From Apodospora peruviana (lineage: Eukaryota > Ascomycota > Sordariomycetes > Sordariales > Lasiosphaeriaceae), in NCBI GenBank assembly GCA_033439685.1, contig JAUEDM010000004.1:1612001-1676000 (forward strand): a stretch of 64,000 nucleotides of DNA, read 5' to 3'. A program made the translations under genes and the position numbers. The notes beneath the pieces were generated by a model. It worked only from the letters and a program-made list of their open reading frames with translations, searched no databases and was not told the origin of the DNA. Below are positions 1 to 10,850 of the stretch, piece after piece; position 1 is the first letter of the stretch; each line of letters starts with the position of its first letter.

Positions 1-564
1 AGGCCCCTCATTGGGCTGTGCGCTACGGATACGGGGTGTATGGTTTATCCAACGCGCTGTGGTTGAGTGAGGGGTGGGTGCCGGGGCTGGTGGAGCATCT
101 GGATTTCCAGGCTGGGTTGGGCTCTGGAACCATCAACCCCGGGCCGTGCTAGGCCAGGGTTCAAGGGGCCACAACGCCAGTTCGCCGTGCTTTGCCGAGA
201 GTGAGACCCAGCAAAGCGACGTCAGGGCAATCCACCGGGAAACCAGGGCAGCTGTTTGCAAGGTGTAGAGACTCGGAGCACCCGACCGCTCGGGTGCACG
301 TGGTCCCAGAAGTTTCGACACCTCTTCAAGCTCTTGTTCAACATTCCGGTTCCCTACTTCTACTCTAGACCTAGCCAGGGACGCCAGGGACCTACCAAAG
401 ACGAAGTTATGCGCGAACTTAGATTTGGGCGCGTTTGACCTGTGTGGGGGAAGCGAATCAAACGAATACTTTGTCATTCTACGAGGAATCAAGACCAACT
501 TTACAAGCACACACATACGCCCTCAGTCACAGTTCCAGTCCCGGTCACAGTCACAGTCACAGTC
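1..564. other. 5' flank of NTE1, no gene seen
   Basis: This stretch shows no convincing gene on either strand; the short open frames carry no recognisable domain. Just before the NTE1 start codon (about 535-564) there is a run of CACAGT-type hexamers that would lie in the mRNA leader. The first 60 bases could belong to a neighbouring gene outside the window. Confidence 0.5.
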
Positions 565-3500
565 ATGGAATCAGCCAGCAACATGTCGGCGACTCTCAGT
601 CTCGGCACGGCCATATCAGAGACGGCTTCCGCCATGGTCGACAGCTCCCCGGGTGCCTTGTCGTCGGCCGTGGTGATGGCTGGCGATATTGCCCAATCCA
701 ACAGTTCCTCAACTTGGCTCGGTCTCTTTGCCAGACTCATCATCTGGGTTCTGCAGGTGGTGTCGACCATTCTGTATTTTGTCATTAAGTTGGCTACCAT
801 TTCGGTTCCCTCCTTTCTCTTCACCTTCTTCTCAACAAGTCTAACTGTTACTATGAATGCAACTACCCTGTGAGTCAACGTCCTCAACCCCCCCATGTGT
901 TGGCAGAGCTGACGTGACATGATGTGCCTTTTCTTCAGCATGCTGATCATAGGAGCAATGATTTCGGCCGTGACATGGGTCGTCAGGTATCGTTATCTCA
1001 ACATGTACTCGCGGCTTCCCCCTGAGCCTCAGCGCAAAGAGCCGGATGTTGATCTGTTCCCCGATACCCAGGAGGAAGGGATCAAGTCCGGACTTTCGAG
1101 CTATTTCGATGAGTTTCTCAGTGCGATTAAGATTTTTGGCTATCTTGAGCGGCCTGTCTTTCACGAGTTAACCCGCAGTATGCAGACGAGGAAGCTTATA
1201 GCGGGTGAGACACTCAACCTCGAGGACGAAAAGGGCTTTTGCCTCGTCGTGGATGGCTTGGTTGAGATATTCGTCAAGTCAGCTAGGGATAACCGCAATC
1301 CCTTCAATGGTGCTCATTCACAGGGCTCAGCCGAGTTTCCTTCCAGCGAGGAAGAGAGCTATAGCCCCGGCCACCAGCGCTACCAACTATTAACCGAAGT
1401 TCGAAACGGTGCTCCCATGTCATCACTGTTCTCCATAATGTCTCTGTTCACTGAAGACATCCAGCTTCACCACACGGACGATGACAACTCGGAACCAGGG
1501 ACTGCCACTTCCAGTACTGCTGTCCCTGCGTATCCGATGAGCGCCGACTTCCGGAAACCCCACGACATGCCAGTTTCCTTTCCAAATAGCCCGCACTTGG
1601 ACGGGACTGGAAACGACAACGCCGCTGACCTCTCTAATCCTCTCACGCTCTCAACTACTGCCCAGCGTCTACCAAATATCCCGCACATGTCACTTGAGGC
1701 TTCAGGTCATAATAGACCGCGCAGACCCGTGCCAAAGAGGAATGCAACCAGCTCGGCCCACCCCGATATCATTGCAAGAGCAACAGTAGACACGACAATA
1801 GCCATCATCCCAGCAAGCGCGTTCCGGCGACTTATAAGAATATATCCAAAGGCGACGGCGCACATCGTCCATGTCATTCTTTCTCGTTTCCAAAGAGTAA
1901 CCCTTGCAACCGCATATAGTTACCTCGGCTTGACTGGGGAGGTGCTGCAAATAGAACGGAACATGCTAAAGTATACAACTCGACAGCTTCCTAACCACCT
2001 CCGAGGAGATGCTCTAGAACGGCTGAAGGAGAAATTCAACAGCGAGAGGAAGAGGATTGGTGAAGAGGATGTTGGAAAGGGTATCGCGCTCCACAATGCC
2101 CATGCCGGCCGACGCCGTCGTTCAAACACGACACTACGGAAGGAGGCAACATTACAAGCATTTACTCGACAACGCCACAGTTCCATGGTCGGGTCAACTG
2201 TTATATCTCCGCAAGAACGCTCCTCGCCGCATACTCCTACTCCAGGCGACCTGTTGACAAATTTACAGTCGTCAAGAAGCGGTGGCCAACGACCCTCAAG
2301 CGTTCATCTCTCCAACGGTCAGGCTTCTCCGGCTGACCTGCAGAGAGACAACATGTCACCACTTGCAAGGGGTGCGTTCAATCCATTTGCGACGCATAGA
2401 AACGCACACGCTGCACTTGATAAGAGGGAAACAGTCGACCAAGACAACATGTTTCGCGAATCTATTCTAGAGTGCATGTTCAAGTCTATCGGCCTAACTT
2501 CAAGCGGCACTGCACATCGGGAGCCTGACTCTGTCCAAGGCTCACCAAGAATAGTATCCTTCGACCAGAGACGGCAAAAGGGTGTTTACAGCCATAATGC
2601 CTTTGGATTTATGGATGCATTCGACGGATCCGTCGATGGTGATTCCGAATCCATAACCTCGGGAGGCTTTACTGCCACTCCGGCGAACTCCCATGTGCTT
2701 GCTCAGGAAATGAAGGATGAAGTCGAAATAGTTTTCTTTCCCAAGGGCTCTGTTCTCGTAGAACAGGGTGAGAGAAACCCAGGGCTCTACTATGTCATTG
2801 ACGGGTTTCTTGATATTTCTATACAGGCAGAGGAGTCATCCTCAGACATTCTCCAATCATCAGCCCACTCTCACGTAATGGAAAGCGATGAGTCATTCCC
2901 TGTACCGAATCGATCGACACTACCTCCGCGGTTCTCGGTCCCAGAAGTTGGCCAAAACGTCAGTGAGGGTCGGAAGAAGGGTCCTATCGGTCGGCGAAGC
3001 GTGGCTTTGATCAAGCCAGGAGGATTGGCCGGTTATGTCGGGACCATTTCATCGTACCGGTCGTTCATTGACGTTGTGGCAAAGACAGATGTCTATGTCG
3101 GCTTCCTTCCCAGATCGTCTATTGAGAGAATTGTTGACCGGTATCCAATCGTCCTACTTACTATGGCGAAGAGGCTTACGAATCTTCTCCCTCGCCTCAT
3201 TCTACACATCGACTTCGCTTTGGAATGGCTGCAAGTCAACGCCGGTCAAGTCATGTTCCACAAGGGGGACGAGAGTGAGGCGATATATATCGTTCTAAAC
3301 GGCCGTTTAAGATCCGTCGTGGACCGCAAGGATGGCGGAGTGAACGTTCGGGCGGAATTCGGCCAGGGCGAGAGTATTGGAGAGCTCGAGGTGCTGACGG
3401 AGTCTTCTCGTGCTGGCACACTTCACGCCATCCGAGATACAGAGGTGGTAAAGTTTCCACGCACATTGTTCAACAGTTTGGCGCGCGAGCACCCAAACAT

Positions 3501-5280
3501 CACGATCAAGATCTCCAAGATCATTGCCTCTCGTATGCGGACTCTCGTCGACGGCCCATCCTCTCTGGGGTTCAAAGACGGTTCTGCACAAAACGCTGGT
3601 AACAAGAGCTCTTCGACGTTGAATCTCCGAACGGTAGCAATCCTGCCCGTCACAGCAGGGGTTCCTGTGGTGGACTTTGGTAGTAGACTGATGAACGCTC
3701 TGGCACAAGTCGGGCCGCTCAATGGCGCAATCTCACTCAACCAGGCCGCTATCCTGAACCATCTTGGGAAACATGCGTTTAACAAGATAGGAAAGCTCAA
3801 GCTGGCCCATTATTTGGCAGACCTGGAAGAGAAGTACGGACTCGTGGTCTATGTAGCTGGTAAGTTTATCTTTCTGTGGATGTGGTGTTACCAGGATTCT
3901 AACTCCGTCTATTCAGACACAAATGTCAACGCCCCATGGACTCAGACTTGTATCACCCAGGCAGATTGTGTTCTTTTTGTCGGCCTTGCAGATGGTTCTC
4001 CTGAAATTGGGGAATACGAGCGCTTCATGTTGGGGATGAAGTCAACCGCTCGAAAAATACTCGTTCTCCTCCATCAAGAACGGTACTCGCGTCCCGGGCT
4101 CACAAGAAGATGGTTGAAGAACCGGATGTGGATAAACGGGGGTCACTTCCACGTACAAATGGCGTACAGTCCCAACACCATGCCAATCCACCCACCCACG
4201 AAGCGTAGCGGGCCAAGCCTCAAGGAACGGGTGCAGATCTTGCAGGCAGAGATACAAAAGTTCACATCGCGTAAGGTCCGCCACAGTCCCTTCTACTCTC
4301 CAGACTCAGCGTTTAAGGGCGATTTCCACCGCTTGGCCAGGAGGCTCTGTGGAAAGTCGGTTGGTCTTGTTCTAGGAGGTGGCGGGGCTAGAGGAATAGC
4401 GCAGATCGGAATCATCAGAGCCATGGAAGAGGCCGGGATTCCTATTGACATGATCGGAGGGACATCAATTGGCGCTTTTATCGGCGCGCTCTATGCGAGA
4501 CACGCAGATTCCGTCCCTATATTCGGCCTGGCCAAGAAGTTCGCAGGAAGAATGTCGAGCATGTGGCGGTTTGCGTTGGACTTGACTTATCCCTCCGCGT
4601 CTTACACTACGGGTCACGAGTTCAACCGTGGCATCTTCAAGACATTTGGTAACACGCAGATTGAAGACTTCTGGCTCGAATACTACTGCAACACCACCAA
4701 CATCAGCAAGAGCCGACAAGAGTTTCACACGAGCGGCTACGCTTGGAGATACGTCCGAGCATCCATGTCTCTGGCGGGACTGCTCCCTCCGCTGTGCGAC
4801 GAGGGCAGCATGCTCCTCGACGGAGGCTACATCGACAACCTCACTGTGTCACACATGAAGTCGCTCGGGTCAGACGTTATCTTTGCCATCGACGTCGGCG
4901 CTCTCGATGACGACGTGCCTCAGGAATTTGGCGATTCCCTGTCCGGCCTGTGGGCGTTCTTCAACCGCTGGAACCCGTTCTCCTCGGTCCCGAACCCGCC
5001 CACGCTGGCGGAGATCCAGGCCAGGCTTGCGTACGTCTCCAGCGTCGACGCGCTGGAGCGGGCCAAGACGATGGCTGGGTGTATCTACATGCGCCCGCCG
5101 ATCGACGAGTATGGGACGCTGGACTTTGGCAAGTTTGACGAAATTTATCAGGTCGGCTTTAAATTCGGCCAAGAATTTCTGCAGAAGTTGAGGGACCAGG
5201 GCGTTTTGCCACTCATTGAGGAGACAGAGGCCAAGAAGGCGTTGAGGCGGACGATGGCGCCGAGGAGGGCGAGTATCTGA
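565..5280 (+). CDS. NTE1: Lysophospholipase NTE1 (neuropathy target esterase homologue)
   Basis: Membrane-bound phospholipase B/lysophospholipase of the ER that deacylates phosphatidylcholine. The model is join(565..869, 939..3859, 3917..5280), 1529 residues, close to the family length. The N-terminus has hydrophobic segments around residues 50-115. Three cyclic-nucleotide-binding-like domains follow, seen at VVDGLVEIFV, YVIDGFLDIS and IVLNGRLRSV. The C-terminal patatin domain has the oxyanion loop GGGGARG (about residue 1228), the nucleophile motif GTSIG (Ser near 1258) and the catalytic DGG (Asp near 1377). Intron 1 is GTGAGT...CAG. Intron 2 (57 nt, GTAAGT...CAG) has a length divisible by three and no stop, so retention would add 19 residues. 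The start at 565 was chosen because it is in frame with the spliced transmembrane region; ATG 583 is a second option. Confidence 0.93.
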
Positions 5281-5586
5281 CATTGTCAGCAAGCAAGGCG
5301 TGGGATGTTTTGAGATGGACCTTTGGTGGGTAGTTTGCAGTTGTAAGCATAGTTGATTAGATTCGTGGGTACGGAACGTACACTAGAGTATAATGGCTAG
5401 ATACGCATGTACCTATGTATGATCAAGCAGAGTAGGTGAAGCAGGTAGGCACTTGAGAATCGTCAAAATAACAGTCCCCCGCTTGTAATCGATTAATGAT
5501 CAAAAGATGTGTGAAACTGCCTAGGTGTAGAGGTCAGTTAACCCATTCACATGCTGACTTGATATCTGCTATTTCCAAACGTCCTC
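5281..5586. other. Convergent 3' intergenic
   Basis: This is a short AT-rich spacer between the stop codons of NTE1 and the AAA ATPase gene, which converge here. It should hold both 3' UTRs and polyadenylation signals. No ORF or RNA gene is visible. Confidence 0.5.
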
Positions 5587-7974
5587 TCAGAACTTCCTAA
5601 ACTGCCTCTCCCAGTCCTCGAAACCCTGGATCATCTCCCTCGTAATCTGCCGTTTCATGCCCTTGATGGCGTTCTCCAAGTCCTGCATCCGTATCCCCTC
5701 CGCCTCTCCCGCAGCACCCTCTCCAGATATATATCTGTCATACGCCGCGATGCCCGCGACGGCACAGATGCCCTTTATCTCAGCACCAGAATAGCCGTCC
5801 GTGTCCCTGGCGAGCTTGTCGACGTCCACGTCGGCATTCATCCTACGCTTGGCCGCCACACCGACAAAAATGGCATTGCGCGCGGACTTGTCGGGCGGGC
5901 TGACATAGATAAGCTCGTCGAAGCGGCCAGGCCTCAACAGGGCCGGGTCGAGCGCTTGCGGTCTATTGGTCGCCGCCAAAACGACAACACCCTGCAGGGC
6001 CTCGAAGCCGTCCATCTCGTTCAAGAGCGTGGTGAGCACGTTCAGCCCGCCATGGCTCGTGGTCGAGCCGCCACTACCTTTATTATTATGACCGAAGCCC
6101 TGCCGCTGGCCCGCGATGGCGTCGATCTCGTCAAAGAAAATCATGCTGGGGGCTACCTCGCGCGCGCGCTGGAACAGGCGGCGGACGGCGCGCTCCGACT
6201 CGCCCACGTACATGTTGAGCAGTTCGGCGCCCTTGACGGCAAAGAAGTTGAGCCCGGACTCGGTGGCCATGGCCTGCGCGGCCATGGTCTTGGAGCACCC
6301 TGGCGGGCCGTACAGCAGGAAACCCTTGGGCGGGTGCTCGAAGTATTTGGAGAGCACATCGGCGGACTCGGTCGACAGGCGCACGGCGCGGCGGAGGGAG
6401 GTCTTGACGCTGTCCTGGCCGCCGATGTCGGTCCAGCGGATCGGTGGCGGTTTGAGGTTGATGTCGTGCATTGCGCTGGGCCGGACGACTCTGAGCGCCT
6501 CCTCGTAGTCTTCGGGGGTGAAGTATAGAGGTGGTGGTGATGATGACACTAGTTCTTGTTCCTCTGCTTGAGGGGGTGCTTCTATTTCGAGAGCCGCGAC
6601 CGCTTGTGTTATTTCGGCAGTTGTGTTGTTGTTGATGTTGTTGTGACTATAATGCCGTCGTTCCTCGCGGATCCGGATGCGGCCGAGGAGGTGTGCCTCA
6701 TCCACCAGCCGTCTGAGATCTTTGCCATTATAGGCGTGGGTGCGCTCGCTGAGGTGGTGGAGAAGCTCTTGTTCCTTTGCAGGTTCTACATGCAAGTTGA
6801 AGGAGGCGAGGATCTCTTTCCGGCCGTCGACGCCTGGCAGCGGCAGGTAGATCTCACTGGTAAACCGCCCCGGCTCCTTGAGATCTTCGGGGACGTCTGT
6901 TGTATAGTCTAAGCAGGTAGAAATTACAATGACTTTGGGGGCGTCCCCTTTGAGCTCGGTATCTTCGGCCAGGCTGTCGAGGGCCTCACAGATGGTCTGT
7001 ATGACCGCGCCGCGGTTGTTCCGCTCTTTGTCGATCAGCCGCTCGAGCTGGTCGATAAGCACAATGCTTGGCTGCTGGAGCCGAGCTTTTTGAAACACGT
7101 CTTGGATCTCGGTGAGCTTGTCCTTGAACTGGATCCAATGAACGGTACCCCAGCCGGCGTTACCAACGTGTTTTAGCAGCAGACTCTTGCCCGTTCCGTG
7201 GCCACCGTGGATGACGATACCAGGGTAGCGGGGCGTCGCTCCTATTGGGTTCTTCTCAGTGAAGCAGCCCAGCAAATTGTTGAGCTTCTTGATCTGGGAA
7301 TCTAGCCCTTGGATTCCGACCACTTTCAACTCTCCTTGTGGTATTTGGTTGAGCTTCTCCTCGGCAGCAGTAGGGTCTGAGATTTTGAGAGTCGTCCTCC
7401 GATCCAGATAACGACCGTTTCCCGTAGCACGGCCGTTAACAGAGGCAACAACAAAAGAACGCTCAGGGCCCCTGAGGAAGACGTTCTTGAACACCAAGCC
7501 CGCGTATACGTGCTCGACGAGAGACAGGCGTCCGGCCAGGAACACTTCCCAGCCAGGAATATCCGAGGGCGCGATTGGCTCTGGAGCAGAAGGCTGCTGG
7601 GTGGAGTCACCAAGGGTAAGTTCCTCCAGGATGACCTCGTCGGCTTCGGGCAGCGCGCTCCCTAAGGCGGTGATCTTGACCTGCTCGCCCAGTCGGTAGC
7701 CGCAGGCATCGCGAAAGGCGTCGTACATCTGGGTGACGGCCTTGTCCAGCTTCTCGGGAGCTTTCCATAGAGTGGCTTCGCGGCGGACGGGTGGCTCATC
7801 TGGCGAGGCAGAGGCGCGCTCGATATAGATGGCTTTGCCGCCATCGCGAGAGCCTGTCAACTCAATCAGGGCATCCTCGCCCACGTACACCCGGGAGGGC
7901 TGCTTCTTCTGAAGCCGCTTCTCGACGTCGGTGTTGACGTGCAACTTTCTGATGCGAAATTCCAATGTCTTCAT
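5587..7974 (-). CDS. AFG2: Type II AAA ATPase, AFG2/Drg1 (SPATA5)-like
   Basis: Double-ring AAA ATPase of about 795 residues. Known AFG2/Drg1 proteins release Rlp24 from cytoplasmic pre-60S ribosomes. The N-domain (1 to about 190) is followed by D1 with Walker A GGHGTGKS (about 256-263) and D2 with Walker A GPPGCSKT (about 556-563) and Walker B FFDEID (near 615). The Cys-Ser P-loop in D2 is what points to AFG2 rather than Cdc48 or Pex1/6. D1 Walker B reads IDQLE (about 308), with Gln where the catalytic Glu is expected. The open frame extends upstream to 8049 but lacks an ATG there, so the start is the ATG at 7974; a GTGAGT at about 8035 could be a donor in the leader, but the ATG at about 8080 does not join in frame. 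No intron is needed. A divergent AAA paralogue is the alternative. Confidence 0.8.
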   Translation of the reverse strand: MKTLEFRIRKLHVNTDVEKRLQKKQPSRVYVGEDALIELTGSRDGGKAIYIERASASPDEPPVRREATLWKAPEKLDKAVTQMYDAFRDACGYRLGEQVKITALGSALPEADEVILEELTLGDSTQQPSAPEPIAPSDIPGWEVFLAGRLSLVEHVYAGLVFKNVFLRGPERSFVVASVNGRATGNGRYLDRRTTLKISDPTAAEEKLNQIPQGELKVVGIQGLDSQIKKLNNLLGCFTEKNPIGATPRYPGIVIHGGHGTGKSLLLKHVGNAGWGTVHWIQFKDKLTEIQDVFQKARLQQPSIVLIDQLERLIDKERNNRGAVIQTICEALDSLAEDTELKGDAPKVIVISTCLDYTTDVPEDLKEPGRFTSEIYLPLPGVDGRKEILASFNLHVEPAKEQELLHHLSERTHAYNGKDLRRLVDEAHLLGRIRIREERRHYSHNNINNNTTAEITQAVAALEIEAPPQAEEQELVSSSPPPLYFTPEDYEEALRVVRPSAMHDINLKPPPIRWTDIGGQDSVKTSLRRAVRLSTESADVLSKYFEHPPKGFLLYGPPGCSKTMAAQAMATESGLNFFAVKGAELLNMYVGESERAVRRLFQRAREVAPSMIFFDEIDAIAGQRQGFGHNNKGSGGSTTSHGGLNVLTTLLNEMDGFEALQGVVVLAATNRPQALDPALLRPGRFDELIYVSPPDKSARNAIFVGVAAKRRMNADVDVDKLARDTDGYSGAEIKGICAVAGIAAYDRYISGEGAAGEAEGIRMQDLENAIKGMKRQITREMIQGFEDWERQFRKF

Positions 7975-8461
7975 GGCTCCGACTTTTTGGGCCGGTTCAG
8001 CTTGATTTCGCTCGGTAGATTTCCTGTCACTCACCTTCTTCGGCTGCACACTTGGACAGGGATGACTGGAGTGAAAAGCATCTTTTAAAGAATACTAGAC
8101 GAATTATTCCATAGTCCGTACCGAGAAAGACGCCAAAAGAAGAGACTTGTGGCTATCTCCAAAGACGATCCTTCCTTAATTTATTATTGCCCTTTCTCCT
8201 TTTGATAATCCGTACAGGTTTGTGAATAATTCAATGTGGGGCCCGTCCCGTACAGTAGGTAATCCGTATTGTATTGCGTACAGTACAGTGGTATTCCGTA
8301 CATCGGATTTAAGTCACCCCACTGTAATTCGGTCCCATCCGTTTTCTCCAAAGCTGCTGGTGAGAAACAGCTCGACCCGAACTTAAGCGCGTTCACAATC
8401 CAACAGCTCACCTGGGCGCAGTCTGGCGCATGGTGCCCGCACCACCTTGTCTACCGGCTTG
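7975..8461. promoter_or_regulatory. Divergent promoter region
   Basis: This 0.5 kb region separates the AAA ATPase gene (-) from the gene at 8462 (+), so it should contain both promoters. It is rich in GTACAG and TCCGTA-like words between about 8115 and 8305. No coding sequence is visible. Confidence 0.45.
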
Positions 8462-10141
8462 ATGCTGTCGTGGAGGTTGCGATTGCCTCGCTTCCTCACT
8501 CGGCAACGACAATGGCAATGGCAATGGCCATACCAGATCCAACCCCAGTTCCAGTCGCCCTTTCGACGGCACGTGGCCATCTCCAGCTTTGAAGCTACTT
8601 TCGCGACCGGCGGTAGCAGAGATCCTCCGTCCGTGCCTTCACGGTCATCCCGCAATAAGCTGTTTGCTTCTGCTTCATACACCAGGTCAAACGCTCCCGC
8701 AAACGGCACAAAGAGGCGCGATGTGATACGCTTGAGGAGGTCCTTGTTGGCCAACGCCAGACGGAACCAGCACAAGCACTCGACAACATCCACCGGCAAT
8801 CTCCTCGATAAGAACTCGCAAGGGCTGCCTTTTGATTTCGCGTCTCGCAGATCATCACACCAGCGCATGCAATACAATGCGGCCAAGAAGAAGCAACCTG
8901 TGCCCGCAGTTCTCTTTTTCAGAGCTGCCTCCAGCTCGCTGGTCGAGTCCGATTTCTACCGTCTGGCCGGCCAGGGCAAGCACGTCGATGGGTGGGTCCT
9001 TGGCATAACTAAGATCATCCAAGTGCGATCGCATGTCTCCCAGCGGCCTCAAGGAAGGTACTTTCTCTTTTTCGACACGAAAGCCTCGGCCCGGACGTAC
9101 CTAAACGAAGTTAGACGACTTCACGTTCTTACGCGTACCTATATAGCTGATGCATGGGGGAACGGCGTTCTCGAAGGCAGCGTATCAGCCAACCAAGGAG
9201 CCACCGTCGAGGAAAAAGGAGAGGAGGAGCCACAGCGAGAAAACAACGGGCGAGAGGGTAACTGCGATGCCGACGTCGACCACGACATCTTCATCGCCAA
9301 TCTGACCAAGACTTACACTCTTACCCCTCCCGGCTCGCTGCTTCAAATTTTCCCCATTTCATACAAGAGGACCTGCGAGCTGCTGCGACACCAGAAAACA
9401 CAGCATGTGCCGCGACCGCCAGCAGCAGCAGCAGAATCGGAACACAATAGTACGAACGCATTATTGCATGACCAAAAGCTAGGATTGGACGCCCCGACGG
9501 GTGTAGGCGACCCCTTACACGAGCAGCACATTAAGACCATGGACCTCCCGAGCGACGACCAAAACCAGGTTCTGGTCAGGCTCATCGGCGCCAAAATGAC
9601 CCCTTACGCGCTACGCTGGGCCATCTTCGCAGACGGCAGAAGCCGTAACCTCCTGTGGCGGATGCAGTCAGCTTATTATTGTGGTCGAGGAGGTCCTGCC
9701 GGTCTTCGTCGCCGTCAGGTGATCCAGCCGCTCGAGTTCTCCAGGCTCGAACTGTTCGCCAATACCCAAGCGGAGGAATACACCGCTCCCGTTGGTGCCA
9801 AAGAACAGAGAACGGCGACGGCGGTAGCAGTGGAAGAGCAAACGGATGTTTGGGCAAACACCAATGGCGAAGAAGGGGACCACCCGTCGTCGTCAGCGGA
9901 AGCAGTAGGACACGACTGGAACGATGAGTACGACGACCAAAGAGGAGGAAGCGAAGAACCAGATGGATGGAAGAATGAAGGAGATCCAGCCGAGCGCCGC
10001 GCCGATTCTGCGTATTACGGAAGCTTTGTTGTGTCCTTTGCCGACAGCCATGAGGCGAGGCGGTTCGTGAGAGCGTGGCAGAAGCGCGAACTCCGGGTTA
10101 GTCATAGAACCGCGACTGTCGATGTTACGTGGCTGTGGTAA
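8462..10141 (+). CDS. Hypothetical mitochondrial protein with two RRM-like segments
   Basis: A single-exon gene of 559 residues; I do not recognise the family. The open frame begins at a TTG at 8447, so the first ATG (8462) is used. The N-terminus (MLSWRLRLPRFLTRQRQ) is Arg-rich, hydrophobic and free of acidic residues for about 45 positions, as in a mitochondrial presequence. Around residues 140-230 the order strand (AVLFFRAAS), helix (SLVESDFYRLAG), strand (GRYFLFFDT), helix (KASARTYLNEVRRL) resembles an RNA-recognition motif. A second similar unit lies near the C-terminus (SFVVSFADSHEARRFVRAW). The segments between them are acidic and low-complexity. RNA binding in mitochondria is an inference from shape only. 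Confidence 0.72.
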   Translation: MLSWRLRLPRFLTRQRQWQWQWPYQIQPQFQSPFRRHVAISSFEATFATGGSRDPPSVPSRSSRNKLFASASYTRSNAPANGTKRRDVIRLRRSLLANARRNQHKHSTTSTGNLLDKNSQGLPFDFASRRSSHQRMQYNAAKKKQPVPAVLFFRAASSSLVESDFYRLAGQGKHVDGWVLGITKIIQVRSHVSQRPQGRYFLFFDTKASARTYLNEVRRLHVLTRTYIADAWGNGVLEGSVSANQGATVEEKGEEEPQRENNGREGNCDADVDHDIFIANLTKTYTLTPPGSLLQIFPISYKRTCELLRHQKTQHVPRPPAAAAESEHNSTNALLHDQKLGLDAPTGVGDPLHEQHIKTMDLPSDDQNQVLVRLIGAKMTPYALRWAIFADGRSRNLLWRMQSAYYCGRGGPAGLRRRQVIQPLEFSRLELFANTQAEEYTAPVGAKEQRTATAVAVEEQTDVWANTNGEEGDHPSSSAEAVGHDWNDEYDDQRGGSEEPDGWKNEGDPAERRADSAYYGSFVVSFADSHEARRFVRAWQKRELRVSHRTATVDVTWLW

Positions 10142-10850
10142 AATGTTTGGTTGCCTCTTCCTATGTATATCCATATAAACTAGATACCCGATACCACTGC
10201 AATCGAGCGAGGAACTATTCCCTTTCCAAGTATTTTGTGCTCTGTCGTCGAGAGTCTATCTCACAGACCAATATCATCTGCGCTTTCGTTCGGACTAGAC
10301 ACACATAAATCTTAATCGACGTGGTAAGCAACTAATTCCCTTTTACTCTTCGCCATGTCGCGGTTTCCAGTCCCAACTAGTCGCGTAAGAAAGAATGAGT
10401 AATAGAAACAATAGTTTTTATGGATTTTATATGTGCGTATCCGTCGGCCGCCGGCCTTCATCCCGGCTAGGAATACCGCTGGTATACAATCCTCGACAGC
10501 AAGTAGCCACCGTAGCCATCTTATTCAATCTTTCCTTTCCATTGAGCCCAAAATCTTAAATAATAACGGGTATCATACCAAATAAATCCGCACCTTGACT
10601 ATATTTAAGAGAGAATTCGCCCAAGAGAGAGAGAGTAATACAAATGAAAAGAAAATCAAATATCCCACGCTGAAGAATATATACACTGAGAAAAGTTTGT
10701 GTAGGAGGGTACCAGACACCTGATGTAAGAAGAGAAAAAAAGACACCAATAATAATGCGCGCCAAGCTTGGTTAAATAAAATAGCCAGTCAAGCAAAGGA
10801 ATATTATAAATATAAAGGCTGCAAAGATCGAAGTTGGAGGAAATAGATGC
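10142..10850. other. Convergent 3' intergenic, AT-rich
   Basis: About 0.7 kb between two converging genes. It is AT-rich with GA repeats (near 10625) and should contain both 3' UTRs. No gene is visible. Confidence 0.5.

Noticed and set aside
7975..8049. Upstream extension of the AAA ATPase frame
   Set aside because: The extra 25 codons begin with GTG, not ATG, and the upstream ATG near 8080 is in another frame; the ATG at 7974 is preferred.
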